Assembly: GCF_036226505.1 (NCBI RefSeq)
Contig: NZ_CP108484.1
Span: forward strand, 6,014,001 to 6,078,000
Reading direction: 5' to 3'
Source of the DNA: Kitasatospora sp. NBC_01246
Lineage (GTDB): Bacteria > Actinomycetota > Actinomycetes > Streptomycetales > Streptomycetaceae
DNA: 64,000 nucleotides
Below the pieces are notes generated by a model. It saw only the letters and a program-made list of their open reading frames with translations, did not search any database and was not told the origin of the DNA. Positions 36,488 through 44,820 of this stretch are shown piece after piece. A program made the translations under genes and the position numbers. The stretch's first letter is position 1, and each line of letters begins with the position of its first letter.

Positions 36488-36592
36488 CCGCGCCCGGCGC
36501 GCGACAGGGCCCTCGCGCCCGCGCCCCGGGCTCCCCGGGCCCCCGGCCCCGCCGAGAGTGCCCGCCGCACCCCACCGCCCCCGCCACGACGC

Positions 36593-36632
36593 GCGGGAGC
36601 CCCGGTGACCCTGAGGTCACCGGGGCTCCCGC
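36593..36632. terminator. strong bidirectional terminator
   Basis: A perfect 18-bp stem (36593-36610 with 36615-36632) closes a 4-nt loop, with a further short stem outside a 2-nt bulge. It separates the convergent GT39-like and fadB genes. Confidence 0.88.
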
Positions 36633-36651
36633 GTCGTACGGGGCCTACGCC

Positions 36652-38781
36652 TTAGGCGGGCACCGAGGCCACGCCGGGGGCGAGGAACCGCTTGCCGTTC
36701 ACCCGCTCCGAGACGCCCTCACGGTCCAGGTACGGGGTGATCCCGCCAAGGTGGAAGGGCCAGCCGGCGCCGGTGATCATGCAGAGGTCGATGTCCTGCG
36801 CCTCGGCGACGACACCCTCCTCCAGCATCAGGCCGATCTCCTGCGCGACGGCCTCCAGAGCGCGGTTCAGCACCTGCTCCTCGGTCAGCACGGTGTCGCC
36901 GAAGGTGAGCAGCTCCAGCACCTCGGGGTCGAGCACCTGCTTGCCGTCGACCCAGGTGTAGAAGCCGCGCTTGCCGGCCTTGACCACCCGGCCGAGGTTC
37001 TCGGAGACGGTGAACCGCTCCGGGAAGGCGCCGCGCAGCGTCTCCGAGACGTGCAGCGCGATGGCCGGGCCGACCAGCTCCAGCAGCACGATCGGGGACA
37101 TCGGCAGGCCGAGCGGCTCGACGCCCTTCTCGACCGTGGCGATCGGGGTGCCCTCGTCGATGATGTCCTGGATCTCGCCCATGAAGCGGGTCAGGATCCG
37201 GTTCACCACGAACGCCGGGGCGTCCTTGACCAGCACCGAGGTCTTCTTCAGCTTCTTCGAGACGCCGAAGGCGGTGGCCAGCGCGGCGTCGTCGGTCTGC
37301 TCGCCGCGGACGATCTCCAGCAGCGGCAGGATCGCGACGGGGTTGAAGAAGTGGAAGCCGACGACCCGCTCGGGGTGCTTCAGCTTCGAGGCCATCTCGG
37401 TGACCGAGAGGGAGGAGGTGTTGGTCGCCAGCACGCAGGTCGGCGAGACCACGTTCTCCAGGTCCGCGAAGACGTTCTGCTTGACGCCCATCTCCTCGAA
37501 CACGGCCTCGATCACGAAGTCCGCGTCGGCGAAGCCGGCGGCCTTGTCGAGCGAGCCGGTGACCAGGCCCTTGAGCCGGTTGGCCTTGTCCTGGCCGATC
37601 CGGCCCTTGCCGAGCAGCTTGTCGATCTCGGCGTGGACGTAGCCGACGCCCTTGTCGATGCGCTCCTGGTCGATGTCGGTGAGGACCACCGGCACCTCCA
37701 TCCGGCGGGCGAACAGCAGCGCCAGCTGCGAGGCCATCAGACCGGCGCCCACGACGCCGACCTTGGTGACCGGGCGGGCCAGCGACTTGTCCGGCGCACC
37801 GAACGGGCGCTTCGCCCGGCGCTGCACCAGGTTGAAGGCGTAGATGCCGCTGCGCAGCTCGCCGCTCATGATGAGGTCGGCCAGCGCCGCGTCCTCGGCG
37901 TCGAAGCCGGCCTGCAGGTCGGCGTCCTTGACCTGCTGGATGATGTCCAGCGCCTTGTAGGCGGCCGGGGCCGCGCCGTGCACCTTGGAGTCGGCGACCA
38001 GCCGGCCCCAGGCGACGGCGTCGTCCCAGGCCTTGCCGCGGTCGATCGCCTCGCGCTCGACCACGACGTCGCCCGTGAGCACCTTGGCGGCCCAGAGCAG
38101 CGACTGCTCCAGGAAGTCGGCCGGCTCGAAGATCGCGTCGGCGATCCCCAGCTCGAACACGTCCTTGCCCTTGAGCTGCTTGTTCTGGCTCATCGAGTTC
38201 TCGATGATGACCTTGATCGCCTTCGAGGGGCCGATCAGGTTCGGCAGGATGGTGCAGCCGCCCCAGCCGGGGACGAGGCCCAGGAAGACCTCCGGCAGCG
38301 AGAACGCCGGAACGCCCGCGCTGACGGTGCGGTAGGTGGCGTGCAGGCCGACCTCGACGCCGCCGCCCATCGCCGCGCCGTTGTAGAAGGCGAAGGAGGG
38401 GACGGGCAGCGCGGCGATCCGCTTGAAGACCTCGTGGCCGCCCTTGCCGATGGCCAGCGCGTCCGCGTGCTCCTTGAGGATCTCGACGCCCTTGAGGTCG
38501 GCGCCGACCGCGAAGATGAACGGCTTGCCGGTGATCGCGACACCGACGATCGCGCCCGCGGCGGCCTCGGCCTCGACCTGGTCCAGCGCGGTGGACAGCT
38601 TCAGCAGCGAGCCCGGGCCGAAGGTGGTCGGCTTGGTGTGGTCGAAGCCGTTGTCCAGGGTGATCAGGGCCAGCCGGCCGGCCTGCAGCGGCAGGTCCAG
38701 GTGGCGGACGTGCGCGGTCGTGACGACCTCGCCGGGGAACAGCTCGGCGCCCTGCTGCAGCAGCTCAGTCGTGGTGCTCAT
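36652..38781 (-). CDS. fadB: trifunctional-type fatty acid oxidation protein (enoyl-CoA hydratase / 3-hydroxyacyl-CoA dehydrogenase)
   Basis: A 709-residue protein. The N-terminal crotonase domain has FIFAVGADLKG near 88-98 and an oxyanion segment YNGAAMGGGVEVGLH near 133-147. A Rossmann domain with VGVVGAGLMAS follows near 340-350. The dehydrogenase C-terminal domain has VVGFHFFNPV with the catalytic His near 470. It hydrates enoyl-CoA and oxidises 3-hydroxyacyl-CoA in cytoplasmic beta-oxidation. The ATG at 38781 lies 2 nt after the stop of the upstream thiolase gene, so the two are cotranscribed and probably form one complex. A GTG 6 nt upstream is possible. Confidence 0.95.
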   Translation of the reverse strand: MSTTTELLQQGAELFPGEVVTTAHVRHLDLPLQAGRLALITLDNGFDHTKPTTFGPGSLLKLSTALDQVEAEAAAGAIVGVAITGKPFIFAVGADLKGVEILKEHADALAIGKGGHEVFKRIAALPVPSFAFYNGAAMGGGVEVGLHATYRTVSAGVPAFSLPEVFLGLVPGWGGCTILPNLIGPSKAIKVIIENSMSQNKQLKGKDVFELGIADAIFEPADFLEQSLLWAAKVLTGDVVVEREAIDRGKAWDDAVAWGRLVADSKVHGAAPAAYKALDIIQQVKDADLQAGFDAEDAALADLIMSGELRSGIYAFNLVQRRAKRPFGAPDKSLARPVTKVGVVGAGLMASQLALLFARRMEVPVVLTDIDQERIDKGVGYVHAEIDKLLGKGRIGQDKANRLKGLVTGSLDKAAGFADADFVIEAVFEEMGVKQNVFADLENVVSPTCVLATNTSSLSVTEMASKLKHPERVVGFHFFNPVAILPLLEIVRGEQTDDAALATAFGVSKKLKKTSVLVKDAPAFVVNRILTRFMGEIQDIIDEGTPIATVEKGVEPLGLPMSPIVLLELVGPAIALHVSETLRGAFPERFTVSENLGRVVKAGKRGFYTWVDGKQVLDPEVLELLTFGDTVLTEEQVLNRALEAVAQEIGLMLEEGVVAEAQDIDLCMITGAGWPFHLGGITPYLDREGVSERVNGKRFLAPGVASVPA

Positions 38782-38783
38782 GG

Positions 38784-40001
38784 TCACTTACCACCCTCGA
38801 AGTGCGGGTTCTCCCAGATGATGGTGCCGCCCATGCCGAAGCCGATGCACATCGTGGTGAGGCCGTAACGGACGTCCGGGCGCTGCTCGAAGCGGCGGGC
38901 CAGCTGGTTCATCAGGCGCACGCCCGAGGAGGCCAGCGGGTGGCCGAAGGCGATCGCACCGCCGAACGGGTTGACCCGCTCGTCGTCGTCCGCGATGCCG
39001 TAGTGGTCCAGGAAGGCCAGCACCTGGACGGCGAAGGCCTCGTTGACCTCGAAGGCCTGGATGTCGTCGATGGTCAGACCGGCCTTGGCCAGCGCCTTCT
39101 CGGTGGCCGGCACCGGGCCGATGCCCATCACCTCGGGCTCGACGCCCGCGAAGGCGAACGAGACCAGGCGCATCTTGACCGGCAGGCCGAGCTCCTCGGC
39201 GACGTCCTCGGCGGCCAGCAGCGACGCGGTGGCGCCGTCGTTCAGACCGGCCGAGTTGCCCGCGGTGATGTTGCCGTGCGGGCGGAACGGGGTCTTCAGA
39301 CCCGCCAGCGACTCCATCGTCGTGCCCGGGCGCATCGGCTCGTCCGTGGTCGACAGGCCCCAGCCGGTCTCGCCGACCTCGGGGTTGGAGTTGCGGACCG
39401 AGATCGGCACCAGGTCGGGCTGGATGTCGCCGTTGGCGTACGCCTTGGCGGCCTTCTCCTGCGAGCGCACGGCGTAGGCGTCGCAGCGCTCCTTGGTGAT
39501 GTGCGGGAACCGGTCGTGCAGGTTCTCCGCGGTCATCCCCATGAACAGGGCGGACTCGTCGACGAGCTTCTCGGACACGAAGCGCGGGTTCGGGTCGACG
39601 CCCTCGCCCATCGGGTGACGGCCCATGTGCTCGACGCCGCCGGCCACGACCACGTCGTACGCGCCGAAGGCGATGCCGCCGGCGGTCGTGGTCACGGCGG
39701 TCAGCGCGCCCGCACACATGCGGTCGATGGCGTAACCGGGAACGGACTTCGGCAGGCCGGACAGCAGGGCCGCGGTGCGGCCGATGGTCAGACCCTGGTC
39801 GCCGATCTGCGTGGTGGCCGCGATGGCGACCTCGTCGATCCGCTCGACGGGCAGGTTCGGGTTACGGCGCACGAGCTCCCGGATGCACTTGACGACGAGG
39901 TCGTCGGCGCGCGTCTCGTGGTAGATGCCCTTCGGGCCGGCCTTGCCGAACGGGGTGCGGACGCCATCGACGAAGACGACGTCCCTCGCGGTACGAGGCA
40001 C
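38784..40001 (-). CDS. fadA: acetyl-CoA C-acyltransferase (3-ketoacyl-CoA thiolase)
   Basis: A 405-residue thiolase. The GTG at 40001 follows GGGAGGAG; the longer upstream frame is not protein-like. The nucleophilic Cys is in IDRMCAGALTAV near 92-97, the His in NPFGGAIAFGHPLASSG near 355-365, and the second Cys in TTMCIGFGMGG near 390-400. It cleaves 3-ketoacyl-CoA in the last beta-oxidation step. It is the first gene of the fadA-fadB pair. In S. coelicolor the pair lies next to an RNase D gene and whiI, the same order as here. Confidence 0.95.
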   Translation of the reverse strand: MPRTARDVVFVDGVRTPFGKAGPKGIYHETRADDLVVKCIRELVRRNPNLPVERIDEVAIAATTQIGDQGLTIGRTAALLSGLPKSVPGYAIDRMCAGALTAVTTTAGGIAFGAYDVVVAGGVEHMGRHPMGEGVDPNPRFVSEKLVDESALFMGMTAENLHDRFPHITKERCDAYAVRSQEKAAKAYANGDIQPDLVPISVRNSNPEVGETGWGLSTTDEPMRPGTTMESLAGLKTPFRPHGNITAGNSAGLNDGATASLLAAEDVAEELGLPVKMRLVSFAFAGVEPEVMGIGPVPATEKALAKAGLTIDDIQAFEVNEAFAVQVLAFLDHYGIADDDERVNPFGGAIAFGHPLASSGVRLMNQLARRFEQRPDVRYGLTTMCIGFGMGGTIIWENPHFEGGK

Positions 40002-40306
40002 GGGGGCTCTCCTCCCAGGGACCAACAGGTTGAGGTGGGCAGGCTGCCGCCGTCCGTCGCACGGGGGCACGTGAGCGGCGCTGCTTCACCGTCATGCTAC
40101 CCGCCGGTAACCAACCTGCCCAGGCCCGACGGCCGGTTCACCCCGTGTGTCCCCCGACACGTCCTCCCGGCGGAGCCCGGGAGCGGTGGCGCCGGGGCGC
40201 GCGGGCGGCCGCCCGGACACGACGGAGGGGATGCCGTCGCACGACGGCATCCCCTCCGCCGCGGCAGCGTTCCGCCGCTGCCACGGTCTCCGGTCCGGCC
40301 CGCGGG
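40002..40306. other. intergenic region with the fadA promoter and the rnd terminator
   Basis: This is non-coding. The part next to fadA (40002-40120) contains the lower-GC segment gccggtaaccaacctgc and is the likely promoter area. A strong hairpin at 40223-40258 serves the RNase D gene. Confidence 0.55.
40223..40258. terminator. terminator after the RNase D gene
   Basis: A perfect 16-bp stem (40223-40238 with 40243-40258) closes the loop gcac, downstream of the leftward RNase D gene. Confidence 0.85.
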
Positions 40307-41554
40307 CTACTCCGGCTCGACCTCCGCGGCCTTGACGAAGGCCGCGGCCACGACCGGTGCCACCAGGTCGACCTGCCACTGCCGGGCGCCCAGCCGGCGC
40401 AGCGCGGCGGCCACGCCGACCGCGCTCGGGTCGGCCGGCGGCTCCCAGGAGACCCGGCGGACGAGGTCCGGCGTGATCAGGTTCTCGGCCGGCAGGTTGC
40501 GCGCCTCGGCCAGCTCGCTCACCGCGGCCCGGGCCCCGGACAGCCGGGCGGCCGCGACCGGGTCCTTCTCGGCCCAGGCGCGCGGCGGCGGCGGGCCGTC
40601 GTGCGGGGCGGCGGCCGGCGGCAGCTGGTTCTCCGGGACCTCCCGGCCCCGCTGGACGGCGGCCAGCCACTGCTCCAGCTGGCGGCGGTGGACCCGCGGC
40701 CCGAAGCCCTGGACGGCCTGCAGGGCGGCGATGTTCAGCGGCATGGCCAGCGCGGCGTTGACGATCGCGGCGTCCGAGAGCACCCGGCCGGGCGAGACGT
40801 CGCGCTCCTGCGCCAGCCGGTCCCGGGTCAGCCAGAGCTCGCGCACCACGGCGAGCTGGCGGCGTCGGCGGACCTTGTGCAGCTGCGAGGTGCGGCGCCA
40901 GGGATCGGTGCGCGGGGCCGGGCGGGGTGCGGCGGCGATCGCCGCGAACTCCTCCAGCGCCCAGTCGAGCTTGCCCTGGGCGTCCAGCTCCTGTTCGAGT
41001 GCGTCCCGCAGCTCGACCAGCACCTCGACGTCCAGAGCGGCGTAGCGCAGCCACGGCTCGGGCAGCGGGCGGGTGGACCAGTCGACGGCGGAGTGCTCCT
41101 TGGCCAGGCTCAGCCCGAGCACGCTCTCGGTCATCGGTCCGAGGCCGACCCGGGCGAAGCCGGCGATCCGTCCGGCCAGCTCGGTGTCGAAGAGCCGCTG
41201 CGGCCGCATCCCGACCTCGGCCAGGCAGGGCAGGTCCTGGGTGGCGGCGTGCACCACCCATTCGGTGTCCGCGAGGGCGGCGCCGAGCCCGCTGAGGTCG
41301 GGGCAGGCGATCGGGTCGATCAGCGCGGTGCCGGCGCCCGCGCGGCGCAGCTGGATGAGGTACGCCCGTTGGCCGTAGCGGTAGCCGGAGGCTCGCTCGG
41401 CGTCCACGGCGACCGGTCCGGTGCCCGCTGCGAAGGCGGCGACGGTGGCGGCCAGCGCCTCCTCGTCCGCCACGACTGGCGGGATCCCCTCCTTCGGTTC
41501 GAGGAGCGGGACCGGGGCTGCTTCTTCTTGGGTGGCTGCTACGGCGTCGGTCAC
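40307..41554 (-). CDS. rnd: ribonuclease D-type 3'-5' exonuclease with HRDC domain
   Basis: A 415-residue DEDDy exonuclease. The first acidic motif VAVDAERASGYRYGQRAYLIQL lies near 50-65 (D, E) and VVHAATQDLPCL near 100-112 supplies the second Asp. DTELAGRIAGF follows, and the third region near 165-175 contains YAALDVEVLVEL with the Tyr and Asp. An HRDC-like helical domain follows (about 205-290). It trims RNA 3' ends in the cytoplasm. It lies between fadA and whiI, all leftward, and has its own terminator. Confidence 0.93.
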   Translation of the reverse strand: MTDAVAATQEEAAPVPLLEPKEGIPPVVADEEALAATVAAFAAGTGPVAVDAERASGYRYGQRAYLIQLRRAGAGTALIDPIACPDLSGLGAALADTEWVVHAATQDLPCLAEVGMRPQRLFDTELAGRIAGFARVGLGPMTESVLGLSLAKEHSAVDWSTRPLPEPWLRYAALDVEVLVELRDALEQELDAQGKLDWALEEFAAIAAAPRPAPRTDPWRRTSQLHKVRRRRQLAVVRELWLTRDRLAQERDVSPGRVLSDAAIVNAALAMPLNIAALQAVQGFGPRVHRRQLEQWLAAVQRGREVPENQLPPAAAPHDGPPPPRAWAEKDPVAAARLSGARAAVSELAEARNLPAENLITPDLVRRVSWEPPADPSAVGVAAALRRLGARQWQVDLVAPVVAAAFVKAAEVEPE

Positions 41555-41727
41555 TCACCAAGGGTACGACGGACCTCGGGGCCAGGAGTGTTGTCGGACT
41601 GGTCAGACCGGGTTCGTGACTATGCCACCGGGCGGCCTGCGCCGTCCCCGCTCCCGTGGTCCGGGACCGGGGGCGGTCCGGAGCGGCCGCGGGGGTCGCG
41701 GTGACGCCGCCGCGGGGCCGTCCGGAC

Positions 41728-41778
41728 GCCGCTGCGGCGGTCCTGGAGGAAACGTTCCTCCAGGACCGCCGCAGCGGC
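41728..41778. terminator. very strong terminator after whiI
   Basis: A perfect 24-bp stem (41728-41751 with 41755-41778) closes a 3-nt loop, directly downstream of the whiI stop codon on the minus strand. Confidence 0.92.
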
Positions 41779-41789
41779 CCACCGATCGC

Positions 41790-42515
41790 TCAGTGGATGA
41801 TGCCGGTGCGCAGCGCGACGGCGACCATCCCGGCCCGGTCACCGGTGCCCAGCTTGCGGGCGATCCGGGCCAGGTGGCTCTTCACGGTGAGCGCGGACAG
41901 GCCCATCGCGACGCCGATGGCCTTGTTGGACTGGCCCTCGGCGACCAGCCGCAGCACCTCGACCTCACGGCCGGAGAGCTCGCGGTAGGCGGACTGCTGG
42001 GTACCCGGCGCGCCCGGCGCACCGGGAGCTCCGGGGGCGCCCGGCGCACCGGCGGCACCGGGCATCCCCGGCATGCCGGGGCGGCGCATCCGGCCGGCCA
42101 GACCACCCGCGCCGAGCGGCAGGCCGGGGCGACCCGGCATGGCCACGTTGGTGCGGGTGCCGGTGACCACGTAGCCCTTGACGCCGCCGGCCAGCGCACT
42201 GCGGACCGCGCCGATGTCGTCGGCGGCGGAGAGCGCGAGGCCGTTGGGCCAGCCCGCGGCGCGGGTCTCCGCCAGGATGGTCAGCCCGGAGCCGTCCGGG
42301 AGGTGGACGTCGGCGACGCAGATGTCGCGTGGGGTGGAGACCCGGGGGCGGGCCTCGGCGATCGAGGACACCTCGATCACGTCTCGGACGCCGAGCGCCC
42401 AGAGGTGGCGGGTGACGGTGTTTCGGACACGGGGGTCAGCGATGACCACCATGGCGGTGGGCTTGGTCGGCCGGTAGGCGACCACGTTTGCGGGGTGCTC
42501 AAGAAGGACCGACAC
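41790..42515 (-). CDS. whiI: WhiI, atypical response regulator required for sporulation
   Basis: A 241-residue NarL-type regulator. The receiver domain (about 20-125) keeps the phosphoacceptor position D69 (VADVHLPD) and K113, but the acidic pair near residue 26 is reduced to one Asp (IAD27) and the Thr position reads Ser96, an incomplete phosphorylation pocket. A collagen-like linker rich in Gly-Ala-Pro triplets follows (147-171), then a LuxR-type HTH (178-240). The GTG start follows AGGAGG by 6 nt. Gene order (fadB, fadA, RNase D, whiI, DUF3000, hemE) equals that recalled for S. coelicolor SCO6026-SCO6031. There whiI is a sigma-WhiG target and WhiI acts with BldM in aerial hyphae. Confidence 0.93.
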   Translation of the reverse strand: MSVLLEHPANVVAYRPTKPTAMVVIADPRVRNTVTRHLWALGVRDVIEVSSIAEARPRVSTPRDICVADVHLPDGSGLTILAETRAAGWPNGLALSAADDIGAVRSALAGGVKGYVVTGTRTNVAMPGRPGLPLGAGGLAGRMRRPGMPGMPGAAGAPGAPGAPGAPGAPGTQQSAYRELSGREVEVLRLVAEGQSNKAIGVAMGLSALTVKSHLARIARKLGTGDRAGMVAVALRTGIIH

Positions 42516-42848
42516 CAGGCCTCCTGCGGGGAGTGGCGGACGGAACCCCGATGGGGCGGTCGGAGTGTTCCGCGTTTGGAAAGGGTCACAGTCTGCTTCG
42601 GCAGCTACCGTGCCCGGCTTTAGCGAAAGATCACGATCTAGTGAGTAACAATACGGACAAATCGCGCAGGTGACTGATACGACATGCCTGGAATTCGTAC
42701 AAAATCGATCAGAGTCGGCATGAATCGGTCACGTCAGGCATCGCGTCAGGCCGGACAAATCGCCGCAGAGCGGGTCCGAAGCCACACTCCGTCAGCCCTG
42801 GGGGTGGCGCTGGGTCTGGTACCGCCGCCGGCGGCCGCGGACCACCCG
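42516..42848. other. intergenic region upstream of whiI
   Basis: An unusually AT-rich stretch (about 42600-42790) contains the WhiG-type promoter and, further out, repeated elements such as cgatcagagtcggcatgaatcggtcacgt. Dense regulation is plausible. No coding frame is convincing; the DUF3000 gene ends at 42849. Confidence 0.6.
42595..42622 (-). promoter_or_regulatory. sigma-WhiG-type promoter of whiI
   Basis: On the minus strand TAAA (42619-42622) is followed by 16 nt and then GCCGAAGC (42595-42602). This matches the TAAA-N16-GCCGATAA pattern of WhiG/flagellar-type sigma factors. The position gives a leader of about 70 nt before the whiI GTG. It agrees with the known control of whiI by sigma-WhiG. 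Confidence 0.75.
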
Positions 42849-43511
42849 TCAGTGCGAGCGCGGGCGCCGGCGGGCGGGCATCGGGACCACCCCACCGAGT
42901 GACGGCACGTCGACGGCCGGCTGCGGCGCGGGCGCGACCGGCGGCAGACCGGCGCTGATGCAGAGCAGGTCCCCCCAGGCGGCCAGGTGCCGCTCGAAGC
43001 GGCCGTCGGCCGGCGTCCAGGAGGCCCGGATCTCGATCTCGGTGGACGACTCGCGGTCGGCCAGGGCGCCGAAGTACTGCGAGGCGCACCTGGTCACCGT
43101 CCCGGACGGCTCCGCGTACCCGGCGCCGTGCGCCTGCAGCGCGTCCATCAGCCAGGCCCAGCCGACCTCGGAGAGCATCGGATCGCCGGCCATCTCCGGC
43201 TCCAGCTCGGCCCGGGTCATGGTCACCACGCGGAAGTCCCCGTTCCAGGCCTCCTGCCCGGCCGGGTCGTACAGCAGCACCAGCCGGCCGTCGGCCAGCT
43301 CGTCGCCGTCCACCTCCACCGAGGCGGTCAGGGCGAACGCGTGGGGGGCGAGCCGGCGCGGCGCCGGGGCGGGGGAGAGTTCGAGCTCGGGGCGCAGCCG
43401 CGCCGCCGTCAGAGCCTCGACCGCGGCCCGGAACTCGCTCGGCGCCGCCTCCCGACCCGTTCCGCCACCTGTTCCGCCACCCTGTGCGGGGTGCCCGCCG
43501 ACCGCTGCCAT
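42849..43511 (-). CDS. DUF3000-family protein
   Basis: A 220-residue cytoplasmic protein of a family confined to actinobacteria. The ATG at 43511 starts MAAVGGHPAQGGG. Conserved stretches include FRAAVEALTAARLRPELEL near 30-48, LLYDPAGQEAWNGDFRVV near 84-100, and a long C-terminal segment with SWTPADGRFERHLAAWGDLLC near 175-195. It contains no catalytic motif I recognise. It sits between whiI and hemE and is divergent from hemE, as in other streptomycetes. Function unknown. Confidence 0.88.
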   Translation of the reverse strand: MAAVGGHPAQGGGTGGGTGREAAPSEFRAAVEALTAARLRPELELSPAPAPRRLAPHAFALTASVEVDGDELADGRLVLLYDPAGQEAWNGDFRVVTMTRAELEPEMAGDPMLSEVGWAWLMDALQAHGAGYAEPSGTVTRCASQYFGALADRESSTEIEIRASWTPADGRFERHLAAWGDLLCISAGLPPVAPAPQPAVDVPSLGGVVPMPARRRPRSH

Positions 43512-43655
43512 GCCCCGAAGACTAGGTCGAAGGCCGGGGTAATCGCCGCAACTTCTGCCCGCGCGGCGTGCCGGGACGGCAAACCGACCAGATCTTGGAG
43601 GAACCGACGAGACCGGGCGGGGAGCCGGTCCGGGGCGCGTGCGAAGATTTGAACC

Positions 43656-44771
43656 GTGAGCGAGACAACGGCAGACACCACGGCAGTCACTCAGGCAGGC
43701 ACCCCCACCGGTCAGCAGCCCTCCGTGCGACGCGGCGCCGCGCACGACTCCGCGTTCCTGCGGGCCTGCCGGCACGAGCCGGTGCCCCACACCCCGGTGT
43801 GGTTCATGCGCCAGGCCGGCCGCTCGCTGCCCGAGTACCTGAAGGTCCGCGAGGGCATCCCGATGCTGGACTCCTGCATGCGGCCCGAGCTGGTCAAGGA
43901 GATCACCCTGCAGCCGGTCCGCCGGCACAAGGTCGACGCGGCGATCTTCTTCAGCGACATCGTGGTGCCGCTCAAGGCCGTCGGCATCGACGTCGACATC
44001 AAGCCCGGCATCGGCCCGGTGATCGCCGACCCGATCCGCACCGCCGAGGACCTCCAGCGGCTGCGCCCGCTGGAGCCGGACGACGTCCCCTACATCACCG
44101 AGGCGGTCGGCCTGCTCGTCGACGAGCTCGGCGGCACCCCGCTGATCGGCTTCGCCGGCGCGCCCTACACCCTCGCCAGCTACCTGATCGAGGGCGGGCC
44201 GTCCAAGAACCACGAGAACACCAAGGCCATGATGTACGGGCAGCCCGAGCTGTGGGCCGCCCTGCTCGACCGGCTGGCCGACATCACCTCCGCCTTCCTG
44301 AAGGTGCAGATCGAGGCCGGCGCCTCCGCCGTGCAGCTCTTCGACTCCTGGGTGGGCGCGCTCGCCCCCGACGACTACCGCCGCTCGGTGATGCCGTCCA
44401 GCACCAAGGTCTTCGACGCGGTCGCCGGGTACGGCGTGCCGCGGATCCACTTCGGCGTCGGCACCGGTGAGCTGCTCGGTCTGATGGGCCAGGCCGGCGC
44501 GGACATCGTCGGCGTGGACTGGCGGGTGCCGCTGAACGTCGCCGCCGAGCGGGTCGGCCCCGGCAAGGGGCTCCAGGGCAACCTGGACCCGGCCGTCCTC
44601 TTCGCGCCCACCAAGGCGGTCGAGACCAAGGCCCGCGAGGTCCTGCACGCCGCCCAGGCGCTCGGTACCAGCGGCCACATCTTCAACCTCGGCCACGGCG
44701 TGCTGCCCAGCATGGACCCGGACGCGCTCAGCCGGCTGGTCGCCTTCGTGCACGAGGCCAGCGCGCGCTGA
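43656..44771 (+). CDS. hemE: uroporphyrinogen III decarboxylase
   Basis: A 371-residue enzyme that decarboxylates the four acetate side chains of uroporphyrinogen III to give coproporphyrinogen III. After a 25-residue Thr/Ala-rich N-terminus come the family signatures VWFMRQAGRSLPEY near 50-63, including the catalytic Arg, and IFFSDIVVPLKAVG near 95-108 with the essential Asp. GFAGAPYTLASYLIEG follows near 165-180, and the C-terminal His lies in FNLGHGVLP near 345. The start is a GTG. It feeds the HemG-HemQ pair encoded 1.4 kb further on. Confidence 0.96.
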   Translation: MSETTADTTAVTQAGTPTGQQPSVRRGAAHDSAFLRACRHEPVPHTPVWFMRQAGRSLPEYLKVREGIPMLDSCMRPELVKEITLQPVRRHKVDAAIFFSDIVVPLKAVGIDVDIKPGIGPVIADPIRTAEDLQRLRPLEPDDVPYITEAVGLLVDELGGTPLIGFAGAPYTLASYLIEGGPSKNHENTKAMMYGQPELWAALLDRLADITSAFLKVQIEAGASAVQLFDSWVGALAPDDYRRSVMPSSTKVFDAVAGYGVPRIHFGVGTGELLGLMGQAGADIVGVDWRVPLNVAAERVGPGKGLQGNLDPAVLFAPTKAVETKAREVLHAAQALGTSGHIFNLGHGVLPSMDPDALSRLVAFVHEASAR

Positions 44772-44779
44772 CCGACGGC

Positions 44780-44812
44780 GTGGCGGGTCCCCGGGTGCCG
44801 GGGGCCCGCCAC
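44780..44812. terminator. bidirectional terminator after hemE
   Basis: A 15-bp stem with one G-T pair (44780-44794 with 44798-44812) closes a 3-nt loop. It lies between the convergent hemE and DUF4349 genes. Confidence 0.85.
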
Positions 44813-44820
44813 CGTCGTGC

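Noticed and set aside
41740..41770. ggaggaaacgttcctcc as a second ROK operator
   Set aside because: It is the centre of a perfect 24-bp hairpin just behind whiI and is better explained as a terminator.
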